DNA from: Plantago ovata
Taxonomy: Eukaryota > Streptophyta > Magnoliopsida > Lamiales > Plantaginaceae
Assembly: GCA_028274465.1 (NCBI GenBank)
Contig: CM051457.1
Span: 102,857,982 to 102,921,981, forward strand
DNA length: 64,000 nt
Reading direction: 5' to 3'
The notes under the pieces were generated by a model that worked only from the letters and a program-made list of their open reading frames with translations, was not told the origin of the DNA and did no database searches. Positions 24,364-36,219 of this stretch are shown here, piece by piece. Each line of letters starts with the position of its first letter. Within the stretch, counting starts at the first letter, position 1. The translations under genes were made by a program, and so were the position numbers.

Positions 24364-26436
24364 TGATAGTGTATATGTCCTAGAGACAGTCCTTACTAAG
24401 GGCATGGTGCCCTTATAGAGGACATATATGTACTATTACACAGGTCAACGTAATATAATATATGTTTGTTGCATTTTACTATTGAGTATCGCTTTCATAT
24501 TTATATTACACCAGGCTGCAGCATGTCATATCTTTATTACTGTCTGTATTGATATTAAACATGTCCCCTCGGATAGATGACCGATCACACAGTTAGTGGG
24601 AGCTATGTGAGTTATCATCTATCCCAAACTCTCCCTAGTCGTGGTTCATCTCGGATGTGGGGGTCTGAATGAACCTGACAAGACTAGTATGCGTGGAGGT
24701 TATACTTGTTGGAGCAAGTGTGAGCCGATCCCACGGCCACGGAACGGATTGTTGGACAATCAAGGAACGTTCCCATAACTGCGCATAGTTGTTCGAAGAA
24801 GCTTTATCGAACAATGGAAGTACCCACCGGACACTCCCATCGATGTATACTCTACACCGACGTGTCTATGGGAACCGGTGAGTTGTCGAAGTGATGTCAT
24901 TCGTCCTTTGTACTTACAGGACTTTATCATCACATTTGTTGCCCCATATCCTTGGTGGACCCGTCGATGTCAGCTCTGAATAAGCAGCTGACCTAAGACA
25001 CGATCCAGGATTATGGCTACATACAAATGGGGGTGATAAGTGATTTTGTGAAGGATTCATCTCTCAAGTGTAGCACAGGAGAGCACTGCTCATAGTCGTT
25101 CATAGTTGTGATGGTAAAACCGCTGGCCAGCGTATCAATATTATTATGATGGTCATAATAGATATTGGATTCGCCATGCAACTCACTGAAGACGCCCGTG
25201 GATGTATTATTGGGATAGACACTTCATCGATCCTAGATACATTCGAGCAAGTCAGATGAAGGGACGTTACCATCGCCGCGTTGAGCGCAACAGGCTTCGC
25301 AACGAAAGGGTTAGCTTTGAGAAACCTCTCAAACGTCCTCACGTATTAATATTGCAAATGGAACCGTCTAGGAATTCCATGTTGCCTAGTCTAGGACTTG
25401 CATAATACAATGAGGCCCTATGGGTCACACTATGTGATGATTCAGTCTATCAGAATATCCTTGAAGATGGAATCGCAATTAATTTGGAATTAATTGTGAT
25501 TGATGGATTATAATTGATTTGGAATTAGTTATAATATTTGGTGGCTCAATTAATGATTTTGAATTATTAATTGAATTGGCTAATTAATTGTATTTTATGT
25601 AAATACAATTAAAGATTATATTTTGGAAATATAATGGAGGTTTGATTAAAAAGGATATGTTAATTTAGAATTAACATATGCACATGGCAAAATCTACTTG
25701 GAGTTTGAATTGCCTTCGCACTATAAGTGGGTCCCAAAATCGGGACCCACCTAACACCCTCAGGACACGCGCGCGCGCGCGAGATGGAGTAGGGGAAGGA
25801 GTTCGACTCCTTCCTCTATTAGAAGTCTAAGGGATAAGTTAGATTTTCCTGATTGAGTTTTAATTTGATTGGGAATGAATCTAGACTTGATATTGGTTTC
25901 CTTGTGCGATAAGAATTAGATCTTATTCCTTTACGAAGTCTAATTGCTTATGCTTTAGGCTTCTATTGACTACTATATATAGTAGACTATTGGAGAGTTT
26001 TTGACATAGACTTTGACAGTCATTCTACCCAGTTTTCTTAGAGAAAATAAAAACTCTCCCCTCCTCTTTAGCCACCCGCGCGCGCCACCACCGGAGGAAT
26101 TGCCGCCCCGTCTTCTTGGTCAGACAAAGAATATCCTAGCATTCTTCCGATAGGCTGTTCATCCGTGGATACAAAGGTTGAGGTTCTAGGAGCTGGAAAC
26201 TAACTTTTATTGTCTTGCAGATAATCAAAGTATTGCAGATATCTTCGACTTCGACGAAGGAGAAGATACACCGGACTGTTACGAAGATTTGGAAGCTGCT
26301 TTGGAAGTAAGGTTAGTCTTCTAATTGACGTGTTTTTATATATACGGCATATACATAATAAATTAACCTGTATGTTAAGAAAATTTTGAAATTCCGCTGC
26401 GTACCCTAGGGGTAACTCTGACCATATTTTCTTACA
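24364..26436 (+). repeat. Copia LTR 2
   Basis: 2,073 bp, nearly identical to LTR 1 (about two differences seen by eye). It is preceded by the polypurine tract AAGTGGGAGAT. It is followed not by host DNA but by GTGGT, the same bases that follow LTR 1 at the start of the leader, and then by a partial LTR. Confidence 0.92.
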
Positions 26437-26441
26437 GTGGT

Positions 26442-27506
26442 AATTCCATGTTGCCTAGTCTAGGACTTGCTTAATACGATGAGGCCCTATGGGTCACACT
26501 ATGTGGTGATTCAGTCTATCAGAATATCTTTGAAGATGGAATCGCAATTAATTTGGAATTAATTGTGATTGATGGATTATAATTGATTTGGAATTAGTTA
26601 TAATATGGTGGCTCAATTAATGATTTGGAATTATTAATTGAATTGGCTAATTAATTGTATTTTATGTAAATACAATTAAAGATTATATTTTGGAAATATA
26701 ATGGAGGTTTGATTAAAAAGGATATGTTAATTTAGAATTAACATATGCACATGGCAAAATCTACTTGGAGTTTGAATTGCCTTAGACCTATAAGTGGGTC
26801 CCAAAATCGGGACCCACCTAACACCCTTAGGACACGCGCGCGCGAGAGAGATGGAGTAGGGGAAGGAGTTCGACTCCTTCCTCTATTAGAAGTCTAAGGG
26901 ATAAGTTTGATTTTCCTGATTGAGTTTTAATTTGATTGGGAATGAATCTAGACTTGATATTGGTTTTCTTGTGCGATAAGAATTAGATTCTTATTCCTTT
27001 ACGAAGTCTAATTGCTTATGTTTTAGGCTTCTATTGACTACTATATATAGTAGACTATTGGAGAGTTTTTGACATAGACTTTGACAGTCATTCTACCCAG
27101 TTTTCTTAGAGAAAAAAAAAACTCTCCCCTCCTCTTTAGCCACCCGCGCGCGCGCCACCACCGGAGGAATTGCCGCCCCGTCTTCTTGGTCACACAAAGA
27201 ATATCCTAGCATTCTTCCGATAGGCTGTTCATCCGTGGATACCAAGGTTGAGGTTCTAGGAGCTGGAAACTAACTTTTATTGTCTTGCAGATAATCAAAG
27301 TATTGCAGATATCTTCGACTTCGACGAAGGAGAAGATACACTGGATTGTTACGAAGATTTGGAAGCTGCTTTGGAAGTAAGGTTAGTCTTCTAATTGACA
27401 TGTTTTTATATATACGGCATATACATAATCAATTAACCTGTATGTTAAGAAAATTTTGAAATTCCGCTGCGTACCCTAGGGGTAACTCTGACCATATTTT
27501 CTTACA
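26442..27506 (+). repeat. Partial, older copia LTR 3
   Basis: About 1,065 bp corresponding to the last half of LTR 1 (from about 17425 to 18489). It differs from LTR 1 and LTR 2 by roughly 20 scattered changes, yet it is this copy that abuts the right-hand ATACC target duplication. Confidence 0.88.
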
Positions 27507-27511
27507 ATACC

Positions 27512-28832
27512 AAAGCCTAAGCAATCACTGATACTACGCTTCAGGCCCATTCCTCCGCTTTTCAAAAAGAAAACTCTTGATTTGGCCTCACTTATTCTCA
27601 GACTCGAGGCTTCACAAACATTTTGAAGAACCTGTTTAATAACTATAGCATTCCTTGACGTTGCCTCCCCAAGTAGGATCAATTCATCCGCAAAAAAGAC
27701 ATGTGAGAGATGAGGACCACCTCTACTGGCCGTGGTTGGCTTCCATTTGTGTCTTTCCACCTGTTCTTGTATCAAATATCCCAGTCGCTCAATTCAAAGG
27801 ACAAATAGATATGGTGAGAGCGGATCACCTTGTCGTAGACCACACGAGGGCGCAATCGGCTCCAACGGGGTGCCATTCCAGAGAACACGAGGGTGAGAGA
27901 GTCGGACACAATACATAATTAAGCTTCGAATGTTCTCCGGGAAACCGAAGAAGTCCAAGTCTCCTCCACAAAATTCCAACTCACTTTGTCGTAGGCCTTC
28001 TCAAGATCGAGTTTGATCACCATCTCACCCGTTTTATTCTTCCTACGCTTCCTTAGAGAATGTAACAGTTCCTGGATGAGACGTATGTTGTCATGTGTCC
28101 CACGCCCCATAATAGAACTGCTTTGAGTTGGAGCTATAATTGTTGGCATAATACTCCGTAGGCGCATTGTAATTACCTTTGTGATCAAATTATAGGTCAC
28201 ATTACAGAGTGTAATGGGGCGGAACTTGTCGACTGTTTCCGGACTAGGAACTTTCGGTATCAAGCAGATAAATAAAGCACCCACCGACTCTTCGAACGTG
28301 CCAGTAGCCATGGCGGACCGGACCAACTGCAGTAAAGAGTCCTTCGTTACATCCCAGAAGTGTTGATAGGATAAAGCTTGAAACCCATTGGGTCCCGGGG
28401 CTTTGTTTGGGTGAAAGCTCCACATCACTTTCTTGAGCTCATCCATCGTAATTTCACACCCCAAGCTGTCCTTCTCCGCTTGAGATAGCGAAATTTGGTA
28501 GCGTGACCGTCCTAGCACCCTTCCAGTAAACATGTTGTTGCTAAAAAGCTGCGTGTAGAAGTTCCACACGTGCTCCTTAAGCAGATTAGCATCATTACAC
28601 CACTCTCCGTCCACTTTGAGCGCAGAGATCGTGTTCCTTCTTCGACTGATGAGAGTCGATTGATGAAAGAAAGAAGTATTCCTCTCCCTCTGCACCATCC
28701 ACTGGATACGAAACTTTTGTCTCCAAAGAGATTCCTCCTAGCGTAATGTTCTATTATATTCAGAAATAAGATTGGACTCCAAATCCAGCAATCTGCTGGA
28801 GGAGTGCGCACAAAGGGCCTCCTTGACTCCAT
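27512..28832 (-). pseudogene. LINE ORF2 reverse-transcriptase region
   Basis: The minus-strand frame 27919-28698 contains KAPGPNGFQALSYQHFW, FRPITLCNVTYNLITKVI and KLDLEKAYDKVSWNF. The frame 27794-27979 has GLRQGDPLSPYLFVL. The frame 27476-27775 has the catalytic region as FADELILLGEA, where active LINEs have FADD, so the last catalytic aspartate is changed. The three pieces lie in different frames, showing at least two frame disruptions. The coding sequence is cut at 27507 by the copia element. Confidence 0.88.
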
Positions 28833-28890
28833 TCAAGCGTGCTAGAAAGTGTCGTTTGCGGCGAAAAATATTACCAAAGTGCTTCCTGTT

Positions 28891-29759
28891 CTACTCCTGA
28901 AGCATGTCTTGTAGAGAAGATACCGCAGTAACAGCCGAGGGAAATGTCTTCCAGTTCTGATTTACCAAATCAACACACCCGGCATCAGTTAACCAACATG
29001 ATTCAAAGCGAAAAGGCCTAACACGTGGAGGCGCTGGACCCTCACAGCTCGTGATTATAGTGTTATGGTCCGAGTGTGTCCGTGGGAGGTTTAAAGTGAT
29101 CCCGTTCGGAAACAACCTTGTCCACGCCAAGTTTGCCACTGCTCTATCCAGCCTCTCCCAAGTCCACTGAATTCTGTCTCGTCCATTCACCCAAGTGAAT
29201 TTTGGACCTTGAAAACCCAAGTCCACAAATCCACAAGAATCCAAACGAGCCTGGAAATTTCGACAGCGTGATAAAGGGGGAGGTCTGCCTCCTTTATTTT
29301 CACTCGCATACAGGCTATACAGCAGATCATTAAAGTCACCAATCATCATCCACGGACGTGAATGACTCGAGGTAAAAGCTTGCAGATTGTCCCATAGGCG
29401 TAGCTTAGCAACCCTGTTGGTTTAGAATAAACTCCCGTGAGATACCAAGCATTCGGTTTCCGTGGACCAATAATCGCATGAATACACATGTCATCAATGG
29501 TAATAATTTCTACCTCCTGCGCATCCTTACCATAAAGCATCCACATACCTCCAGAAAGTCCCAAAGAATGAGAGATAGCAACTCCCGTGAAATTCAAATT
29601 TCTTATAATCTCCAAAGATTCCTCTTCGTTAGCATGCGTTTCAAGAAGAAAAAATACATCAGGGTGATGTATGCGTTTCAAATTCTCAAAAGTTGTGCGA
29701 AACTCATTGTTTCTAACTCCCCGTACATTCCAAGAGAAAATTCGTAACGGTGTAGTCAT
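28891..29759 (-). pseudogene. LINE ORF2 endonuclease region
   Basis: An apurinic-type endonuclease domain. The frame starting at 29759 reads MTTPLRIFSWNVRGVRN, then DVFFLLETHANEEE and LSGGMWMLYGKDA. The second frame, 28891-29349, reads MMIGDFNDLLYS, then FTWVNGRDRIQWTWERLDRA and PRTHSDHNTI. The N, E, D and H residues of the catalytic motifs (WNVRG, ETH, GDFND, SDH) are present. The two parts are in different frames, so ORF2 is interrupted near 29349. Confidence 0.88.
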
Positions 29760-29781
29760 TATATCCTACAGAAAGAGCGGG

Positions 29782-30865
29782 TCAGCAACTGGGTGACCCA
29801 TCAGATGGTCGTACACATGACGTAGCAGTGTGCCTGCCGTGAATACCTGACGTCGATCCTCCCATCGGGTTGTCCGAAACGACAGGTCCGTCGATCTCAT
29901 CTCCCAATCCCCCTGCATATCCTCCCAGTTCATCGGAAGGGGTACGTCGTAGTCCAGCATTGCTTCCACCTGCTGGACTAAAGGTGAGATCGTTAGCATG
30001 AACTCCACCTCTGCCGTATGTGCGATTGTGAAGTCCCCCGCGGCCGTGGTCATAAAAAGAGTGTACATAACTATTCTCCCGTTCTTGTGGTGAAACGTCT
30101 CTGTTGCGTGCTCTGTCCTTCCAGCGTCCGTGGTTTGATCTACCAATTTGGGTTGAAATAGGAAGATCGGGGGCTGCTGTAGTAACCTCAACATCCTGGA
30201 CTTCCGTGTCCATATTCAAATCCTCTAGAATTGCAAACGCATTAGGAGTTGTCACATGCATAACTTGGTTGTCTCGATTTAGAATTCCTGTGACCTGTTG
30301 GCGTGTTTCTGTATTGTTTCCCTGTCGATTGGGACGTGTTCCCACACCCCTACCAACCTGAGACGCCATAGGTTTTCTTCCATTGTGCCCGTTCCTGGCA
30401 TTAACTTCACCCTTATCTTCTCCTGGACCCTTGCCTTTCTATGCGTTCTTAGATTTCTTCCAGGTCATTAGCAGCCACGGGCCAAATCCCTCCTACACCG
30501 GGTTCCCCACATTAATGCTGGCTCTCGATGAATTACCTAAGGGTGTTACGGAAGTCTCCTGTTCATCTGTCTCCATGTTCTCAGCTGCAGAATTGGGTGA
30601 TTTGGGACACTGCAGAGCAATGTGATCCGCATGACCGCATGACCGCATGTATAACACAAAGTCTGTAACTTCTCGTACACTACTTTGTATGTCCTGTCAT
30701 TGATCCTGATACCTCGTTCAATTGGTTTTGAAAGGTCCACCTGCACACAGAGTCTTGCATACCGCCCTCTCGTAACCCAAAAAGTACTGGCATCCGCCTT
30801 GATTGGATCTCCAAGCCCCCGTGCAACTTGATGCAGGATCGACTCACTGTAAAATAGACTTTGAA
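29782..30865 (-). pseudogene. LINE ORF1 (gag-like, DUF4283 and zinc knuckle), 5' truncated
   Basis: The minus strand near 30865-30600 encodes the end of a DUF4283-type domain (QVARGLGDPIKAD, RYARLCVQVDLSKPIERGI) followed by a CCHC-like knuckle (LCYTCGHA, then HIALQC in another frame). Downstream, 29782-30369 is a Gly/Arg/Asn-rich tail (MASQVGRGVGTRPNRQ, HGRGGLHNRTYGRGG). This is the usual ORF1 layout of plant L1 elements. The start of the domain is missing and the frame is broken near the knuckle. Confidence 0.75.
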
Positions 30866-31005
30866 GTGTTCCGCATAACTGATGTTACTATTACAGTTTA
30901 GTTATGATCGATACCTACAAACGTTACAATAACGTGTCGGGGATATATCTTTGAACTTTTGATTGAAATCTGAAACAAAAAGTGATCCGTCGAGGATATA
31001 TAGTT

Positions 31006-31613
31006 AGGGTTCATTGATTTTTAATACCCTACTAGTGACCCTAATAACAAAAAAAAACTCCTTATGCACACAATTACATTTTAGTCCAAAGTCAACACAA
31101 ATTCATTATTCCAAAATTTGATTTTGATGAATCCAAACACCCCTTAGTGTTTTAAAATAAAAAAAAAGTAGAAAACATTTTATTTTTGTATTTTTCTCTT
31201 TTTCATTTTTCCTTTTTTCTTTTTCTTTTTCTTTTTCCTTTTCTCTTTCTTTTTCAATTCTTCCTCGTCTCCGGTACCGGAGGTTGCTCCGGCAACTGGA
31301 GCAAACACCGATGACTAGAGCAAGCTCCAGATTGGAAACGCTCCGATCTGGAGCTTCCGGAGCAACCTCCGGTACTGGAATTGGTACCGGAGACGAGGAA
31401 GAATTGAAAAAGAAAGAGAAAAGGAAGAAAAAAGGAAGGAAAAAAAAAAAGAGAAAAAAAAATATAATATTTTCTCCTTTTTTTATTTGAAAAACTAAGG
31501 GGTGTTTGGATTTATCAATATTAAATTTTAAAATAATGAATATGTGTTGGGTTTAGACTAAAATGTAATTGTGTGCACATGAAGATTCTTTTTTATAGAG
31601 GGGTTTCTCTAGT
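31006..31613. mobile_element. Fold-back element, copy A (Mutator-like MITE candidate)
   Basis: A 608-bp element with long imperfect inverted arms. The outer arms contain CACAATTACATTTTAGTC and its complement, then CCAAACACCCCTTAGT. The next layer is a T-rich tract (31185-31258) mirrored by an A-rich tract (31405-31475). The core (31259-31404) is a palindrome containing CTCCGGTACCGGAGGTTGCT and CTCCGATCTGGAGCTTCC. It starts AGGGTTCATTGATTTTTAA. A 9-bp direct repeat TATATAGTT flanks it (30997-31005 and 31614-31622), the length expected of Mutator-superfamily insertions. No coding capacity. Related to the copies at 43230, 47389 and 55099. Confidence 0.7.
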
Positions 31614-31622
31614 TATATAGTT

Positions 31623-32330
31623 ATGATTTGTACGCGTGTATATATATGATTCCATTTATACGTGTTTAGTGTAAATATATCTTTGATCATAAAGATTCCA
31701 TATCCATGGACCTTTACTCTTCTCTCAATAAAAATCATTAGTGGCATTGACAAACAAATAAAGCAACTTAAATTCTTAAAAACATGACAAGAATGATGAT
31801 TAATTAACAAGTGCGTATTAATTATAATGTTCCTCCTTTTACGACGACGACGACTAGTCACTACTACCTTTTACGTTTGCGATCACTGTTGTTTGGTAGT
31901 AACAACTGACAATTTATAAAATTAACAACTTTTCCTCAGTCAAATTACCACTTGTACTAGGCGTTTGCCGTTTGGTACCTTTCTTGTTTGAACTTTTGAA
32001 CTAGTGTTCGCGCTTATACTTGATTAAAACGGGTTAAAATTTAAAACCCTTTGATGAGTTCGTCTCGGTGAGACCACTAGTTTCGTGAGACCAAAAATGA
32101 GACTCAAAGGAATTACAAACTAGATAAAAAACTCGCTGGTCCAACCAATAACTTGCTGGTCCAACCAAATAAGTCGCGGGTCATGTTATAACCCGAAACA
32201 AAACCGGATCTCTTCACTCTCTCCGTCTCTGCAACAAAAACAGAGAATATCGATTTTCTCTCTGCAACAAAAATGTCGATTGTCTCTCTATCTCTCTACG
32301 AATCTTCAATTGCTTCAACGAAAAACAAAT
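31623..32330. promoter_or_regulatory. Upstream region and leader of the transposase gene
   Basis: AT-rich spacer before the transposase start at 32331. A short upstream frame begins at ATG 32273 and ends before or just within the coding start region, in a different frame. The stretch near 32120-32180 repeats CTCGCTGGTCCAACCAA and CTTGCTGGTCCAACCAA. No long inverted repeat pairing with the right side of the module was found, so the left end of the putative element is unresolved. Confidence 0.35.
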
Positions 32331-35300
32331 ATGGGGATGAACGATTACTCTCCTAGATCGTTGAATGAATTGAATAGTTTGAGGATTAGATTGATGCAAT
32401 TGACAAATTCAAAAAGGGCAAAACGTTCAAGGAAAATTAAGGAATCTCTGGCGGTTAAAGTCGATCGTATAGAAGAAGACTTCATTGAAATAGCTGAAGG
32501 ATTTTCTATGAGACAATCGGAATTTGATATGGAAGAAGATTTCAGTGAATTTGTTGAAGATCCAGAAATTACAGAAGGGTTTGCTATGAGACAATCGGAA
32601 TTTGATATTGAAGAAAATTGCAATGAATTTGCTGAAGGATTTGTTGAAAATATTGATGAAATACCTAGAGATTCAGAATTTACAGAAGGATTTGCTGGTG
32701 AACATGAAGCTGATAAAGGACCTGCTGAACAATCAGGTATGTTACAAATTCGTTTGAGTTTTATGCATTATTAATTTGAGTGGTATGATAAAAGTTTCTG
32801 AGTTTTACTCTGTAAAGTTCTGTATGTTGCAAATTTGTTTGAGTTTTATGCATTACTGATTTGAGTTTTACTCTTTTGATAGTTGAGTTTCATTCATATA
32901 CTGATTGAGTTTTATAATATATTATTGTAGAGCATATACCACTCTCTTTCATTGGTTTAAAGAAGGAAAAATGGGAACATTTTGAGGAACTTTACAAACG
33001 GTATGCATCAATGGTTGGATTTTCTGTTAGAATCTCAACAACAAGAACATCCAAAGATAAATCTGTCAAGGAAAAGTACTTCGTCTGTTCTCGTGCAGGC
33101 AAAGCACCTATTAAGCAAACTCAACCAGTGGCAATTTCTCCTATGCTTTTGGTTGATAGTGATGAAGGAAATGAAGAAGATAAAGAACAAAACGCAAAGA
33201 AGCCAAGAAAAAGTAGAGTCAGAAGGACTGATTGCAAGGCTAGTTTGAGAATTGCATTCAACAAGGAAGAAAATTGCTTTGAAATTAAGCATCATATTAC
33301 AGAACACAACCATGAGTTGGCTAGGCCAGAATGGAGTCACTTGCAGCGTTCTCAAAGGAAGATTACACCACAGAAAGGCAAAGTAATCGAGTGTATGGAA
33401 GGGGCTAGATTAAAGCCAAGCCAGAGTTACAGAGTTCTTATGCACAATGCTGGAGGCAGAGAGAACGTTGGGCACACTGTTCGGGATAATATCAACTATG
33501 TAAACCGGTTAGTTTTCTATGAGTTTTATATGTTGTTTGTTTGAGATTTTATGTGATTCTTTGAGTTTAATATGATGTTTGTTTGAATTTCTTAGAAGTT
33601 GTATATGTTTGAGTTTTATATGGTGTTTGTTTGAGATTTATATAGCTATTGTTTGAGGTTTACAACTGTATTCAAGAAGGTGTTTGTTATGTGTTCTTCT
33701 GCTTCTCAATTATATTATGTTTGTTGTTTATTACTGTGTTAAGTTTATTTTCAACTCTGTAAAGAGGCTGAGGGCCCATAAAACTGGAGGACAAGATTCA
33801 CAATGTGTGATAAATTCATTGTTAAAAAGGCAAAGACAGGATCCTGAGTTCTTTTACAGAGTAATGCTTGATGACCAAACAAGACTATGTGGAGTGTTTT
33901 GGTGCGACTGGGTTATGAGGGAGGATTACAAACTTTTTGGAGACGTGCTGATTTTCGATACAACATACCGTACTAACCGGTATGATATGATTTGTGCACC
34001 TTTGGTAGGAGTCAATAGCCACTGGAATAATGTTGTTTTCGGTTGTGCTTTTCTTGCTAATGAACAAGCGGAGACATTTGTTTGGTTGTTGGAGACATTC
34101 TTGGAAGCAATGGATCAGAAAAAACCAATTACAGTATTTACAGACCAGGATAGTGCTATGAGCAAAGCAATTGCAGAGGTATAAAAAATGTTTTATATGT
34201 TTGAGTTTTATATGCTGTTTCTTTAAGTTTTATGTGCTTCTTGTTTGAGTTTTACATCTGAATTAAAGAAAATGTTTGAGTTTTGTTGAATATGATTGTT
34301 CAGGTGTTTGGGGAATCAACAAAGCATAGACTTTGTGTGTGGCATATTGAACAAACCTTTTATAAGAATGCTGGTGCTTTGAAAAACAATAAGGAATTTA
34401 AGAAAACATTCCTATTCTGCCTGAAAATATGTAGAGACAAGGATGTGTTTGAGGAAACATGGAAGACAATGATTGAAACTTACAACCTGTACACCGAACA
34501 TGATGACCCTAATAAAAAGTGGTTTAAAAAGTGTTATGGGTTACGTGACAAGTGGTGTAGAGCTTTGAATAAAGATATCTTCTCTGCTGGGATATTGTCA
34601 TCACAAAGGAGTGAGAGTACAAACAACGCTGTATCGTTTAACTCGAACAAGCATACATCTTTGACACAATTTTTTGATTTATTTGATGAAATGGTTGAGA
34701 GGTGGAGATCAACAGAGGTTCAAAATGAGTTTCTATGCAGTACAACACATCCAATGCTATACTCTCAGCATAAGATTCTACAACATGCTGCAAAGGTAAA
34801 AAAATACTAAAAACAACTTTATACAGAATTGCGTGAGTTTTCTATGATGATTGTTTGAATTTAATGCATGTGAATTTATCAATGATATGCAGATCTACAC
34901 TGTCAAAATTTATGGGGAGTTTGAAAAACAGTTCATTTACTCTATTACCAATGGAGTTGACCTGAAATCTTCTGATCAACATACTTTCATATATGATGTC
35001 ATTCCAAATGAAGAAAAGTATGGGATTTCAACAGTTACATATTCTCAAATTGATGAAGTGATAAAGGTTAAATGCAGCTGTATGTTGTTTGAAGAAAGAG
35101 GATGGCTCTGCCAACATTGCATTCGTGTTTTCCATCAACACAATGTTGTTTCAATTCCTGATGACTATATTCTTCGACGTTGGACTAAAGATATAAAGCG
35201 TCACGTGTTTGACATGCAAAGAGATAAGATTAGTACTGTGAAAAATGCACCAAATTCAATTGCTTGGAGGCATCAAATGTCCAGAAGCTGGTTCAACTTG

Positions 35301-35600
35301 GTTATAAAAGCTGAGGGAAATGATAGGGCAAAAATGATTATAGAAGAAGCATACCAAAAAGCTTTGGATGAAACTAATCTTATAATGAAGGGGAAGGAAC
35401 AAACCATTTTTGAAACACCTAATGAGGAGGAAGCAGGGGATGGCACAGAAAATATGCTTGTAGTGCGTAATCCTGAAAAAGCAAAAACAAAAGGAAGAAA
35501 GCCTAAAAGGATAAAGGGTGTTATTGAGAAGAATCCAAGAAAGAAAAAAGGTTCAGCCACAGAGGCAGCAAGTTTCCCCAGGAAGGAACAAGTTATTTGA
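32331..35600 (+). CDS. FAR1/MULE-type transposase (864 aa, five exons, apparently intact)
   Basis: Exons 32331-32736, 32931-33507, 33767-34178, 34304-34795 and 34893-35600 total 2,595 nt and stay in one frame to a single stop. Residues ~1-135 are acidic with three internal repeats (EGFAMRQSEFDIEE type). Residues ~145-260 are a FAR1-type zinc DNA-binding domain (FEELYKRYASMVGFSVRIS, FVCSRAG, RTDCKASLRIAF, HHITEHNHEL). Residues ~385-465 are the MULE transposase core (IFDTTYRTNRYDM, FGCAFLANEQAETFVWLLE, TVFTDQDSAM). Residues ~688-705 are a SWIM zinc finger (CSCMLFEERGWLCQHC). The tail is Lys/Arg rich (KTKGRKPKRIKGV), probably nuclear localising. The family includes Mutator-like transposases and the domesticated FHY3/FAR1 regulators. 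The surrounding repeats and the neighbours favour a transposon copy. All introns carry TTTGAGTTTTAT repeats. Confidence 0.9.
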
Positions 35601-35779
35601 TGAAACAAGGAATACATAAAAAATTCAGTACTCTAGTCTTTTGTGGACTATGTTCCTTGATTTCAATACTATATTTCTTTCTTTAAGAATTAGAATTTTG
35701 TAGTCTCTGATCCATTAATATTGATACTCTATTTTTCTTGATTTTCCTCATGTTTATGTTGACAGTTGTTCAAAAATTT

Positions 35780-36130
35780 AAAAAATTTCTATGAAGGTTA
35801 AACTCAAACTGTCATGCATATGAAACTCATGCTCAGCGGTAAACCTCAAACAAACCACAACATAAAACTCAAACACACAGCGTATAAAACTCAAACATAC
35901 ACTCAAGCCTAGATGGATTGGTCAACCCCAGACACCCTGAAAAATGAATTGAATTCCTTCCGGATTCCACGAATTTTCAACCCCAAACACCCTGTAAAGG
36001 GATCATGTAATATATTTCCATGAATTTTCAATGTTAACTCATGGACAGTGGTAAACCTTAAACAAGCACCATAAAAAACTCAAACACACAGCATATAAAA
36101 CTCAAAAAACATATAAAACAGAATTAAAAA
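35780..36130. repeat. Spacer with ATAAAACTCAAAC repeats
   Basis: The spacer between the convergent transposase and RPA-like genes. It contains about ten copies of AAACTCAAAC-type motifs and two CAACCCCAGACACCCTG-like units (~35924-35995). The motif is the complement of the one in the transposase introns, so it reads TTTGAGTTTTAT on the strand of the neighbouring RPA-like gene. Confidence 0.75.
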
Positions 36131-36219
36131 AAGAGTTTTCAAAAATATGACTGAAAGTAGTACTAATCTGAGTTATTACAGATAAATTTCAAATTAAAAA
36201 TAAAACATGTTCAACAATG

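Larger units (their letters stand above)
16417..27506 (+). mobile_element. Ty1/copia LTR retrotransposon with three LTRs, inserted in a LINE
   Basis: An 11.1-kb unit flanked by ATACC (16412-16416 and 27507-27511). Order: LTR 16417-18489, primer binding site 18491-18502 (complementary to initiator Met-tRNA), leader with a GC-rich island and short repeats, gag-pol 20205-24349, polypurine tract ending at 24363, LTR 24364-26436, five leader-like bases, then a partial LTR 26442-27506. The first two LTRs are equal in length and differ at only about two positions by eye, which points to a very recent event. The partial third LTR differs by about 2%. The coding region keeps the copia order gag, protease, integrase, RT, RNase H but is broken in several places, so the copy is a fossil that may have been moved in trans by relatives. 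Confidence 0.93.
27507..30865 (-). mobile_element. L1-type LINE, 5' half (5' truncated)
   Basis: The upstream half of the LINE whose 3' half lies at 14500-16416. Reading on the minus strand it holds the end of ORF1, the endonuclease and most of the reverse transcriptase. It starts inside ORF1 near 30865, a typical 5' truncation. Together the halves are ~5.3 kb. Several frame disruptions show that the LINE is dead and older than the copia insertion. Confidence 0.85.

Noticed and set aside
32331-35600. A domesticated host FHY3/FAR1 regulator
   Set aside because: Not excluded, but the repeat-filled introns and the neighbouring accessory genes point to a transposon copy.
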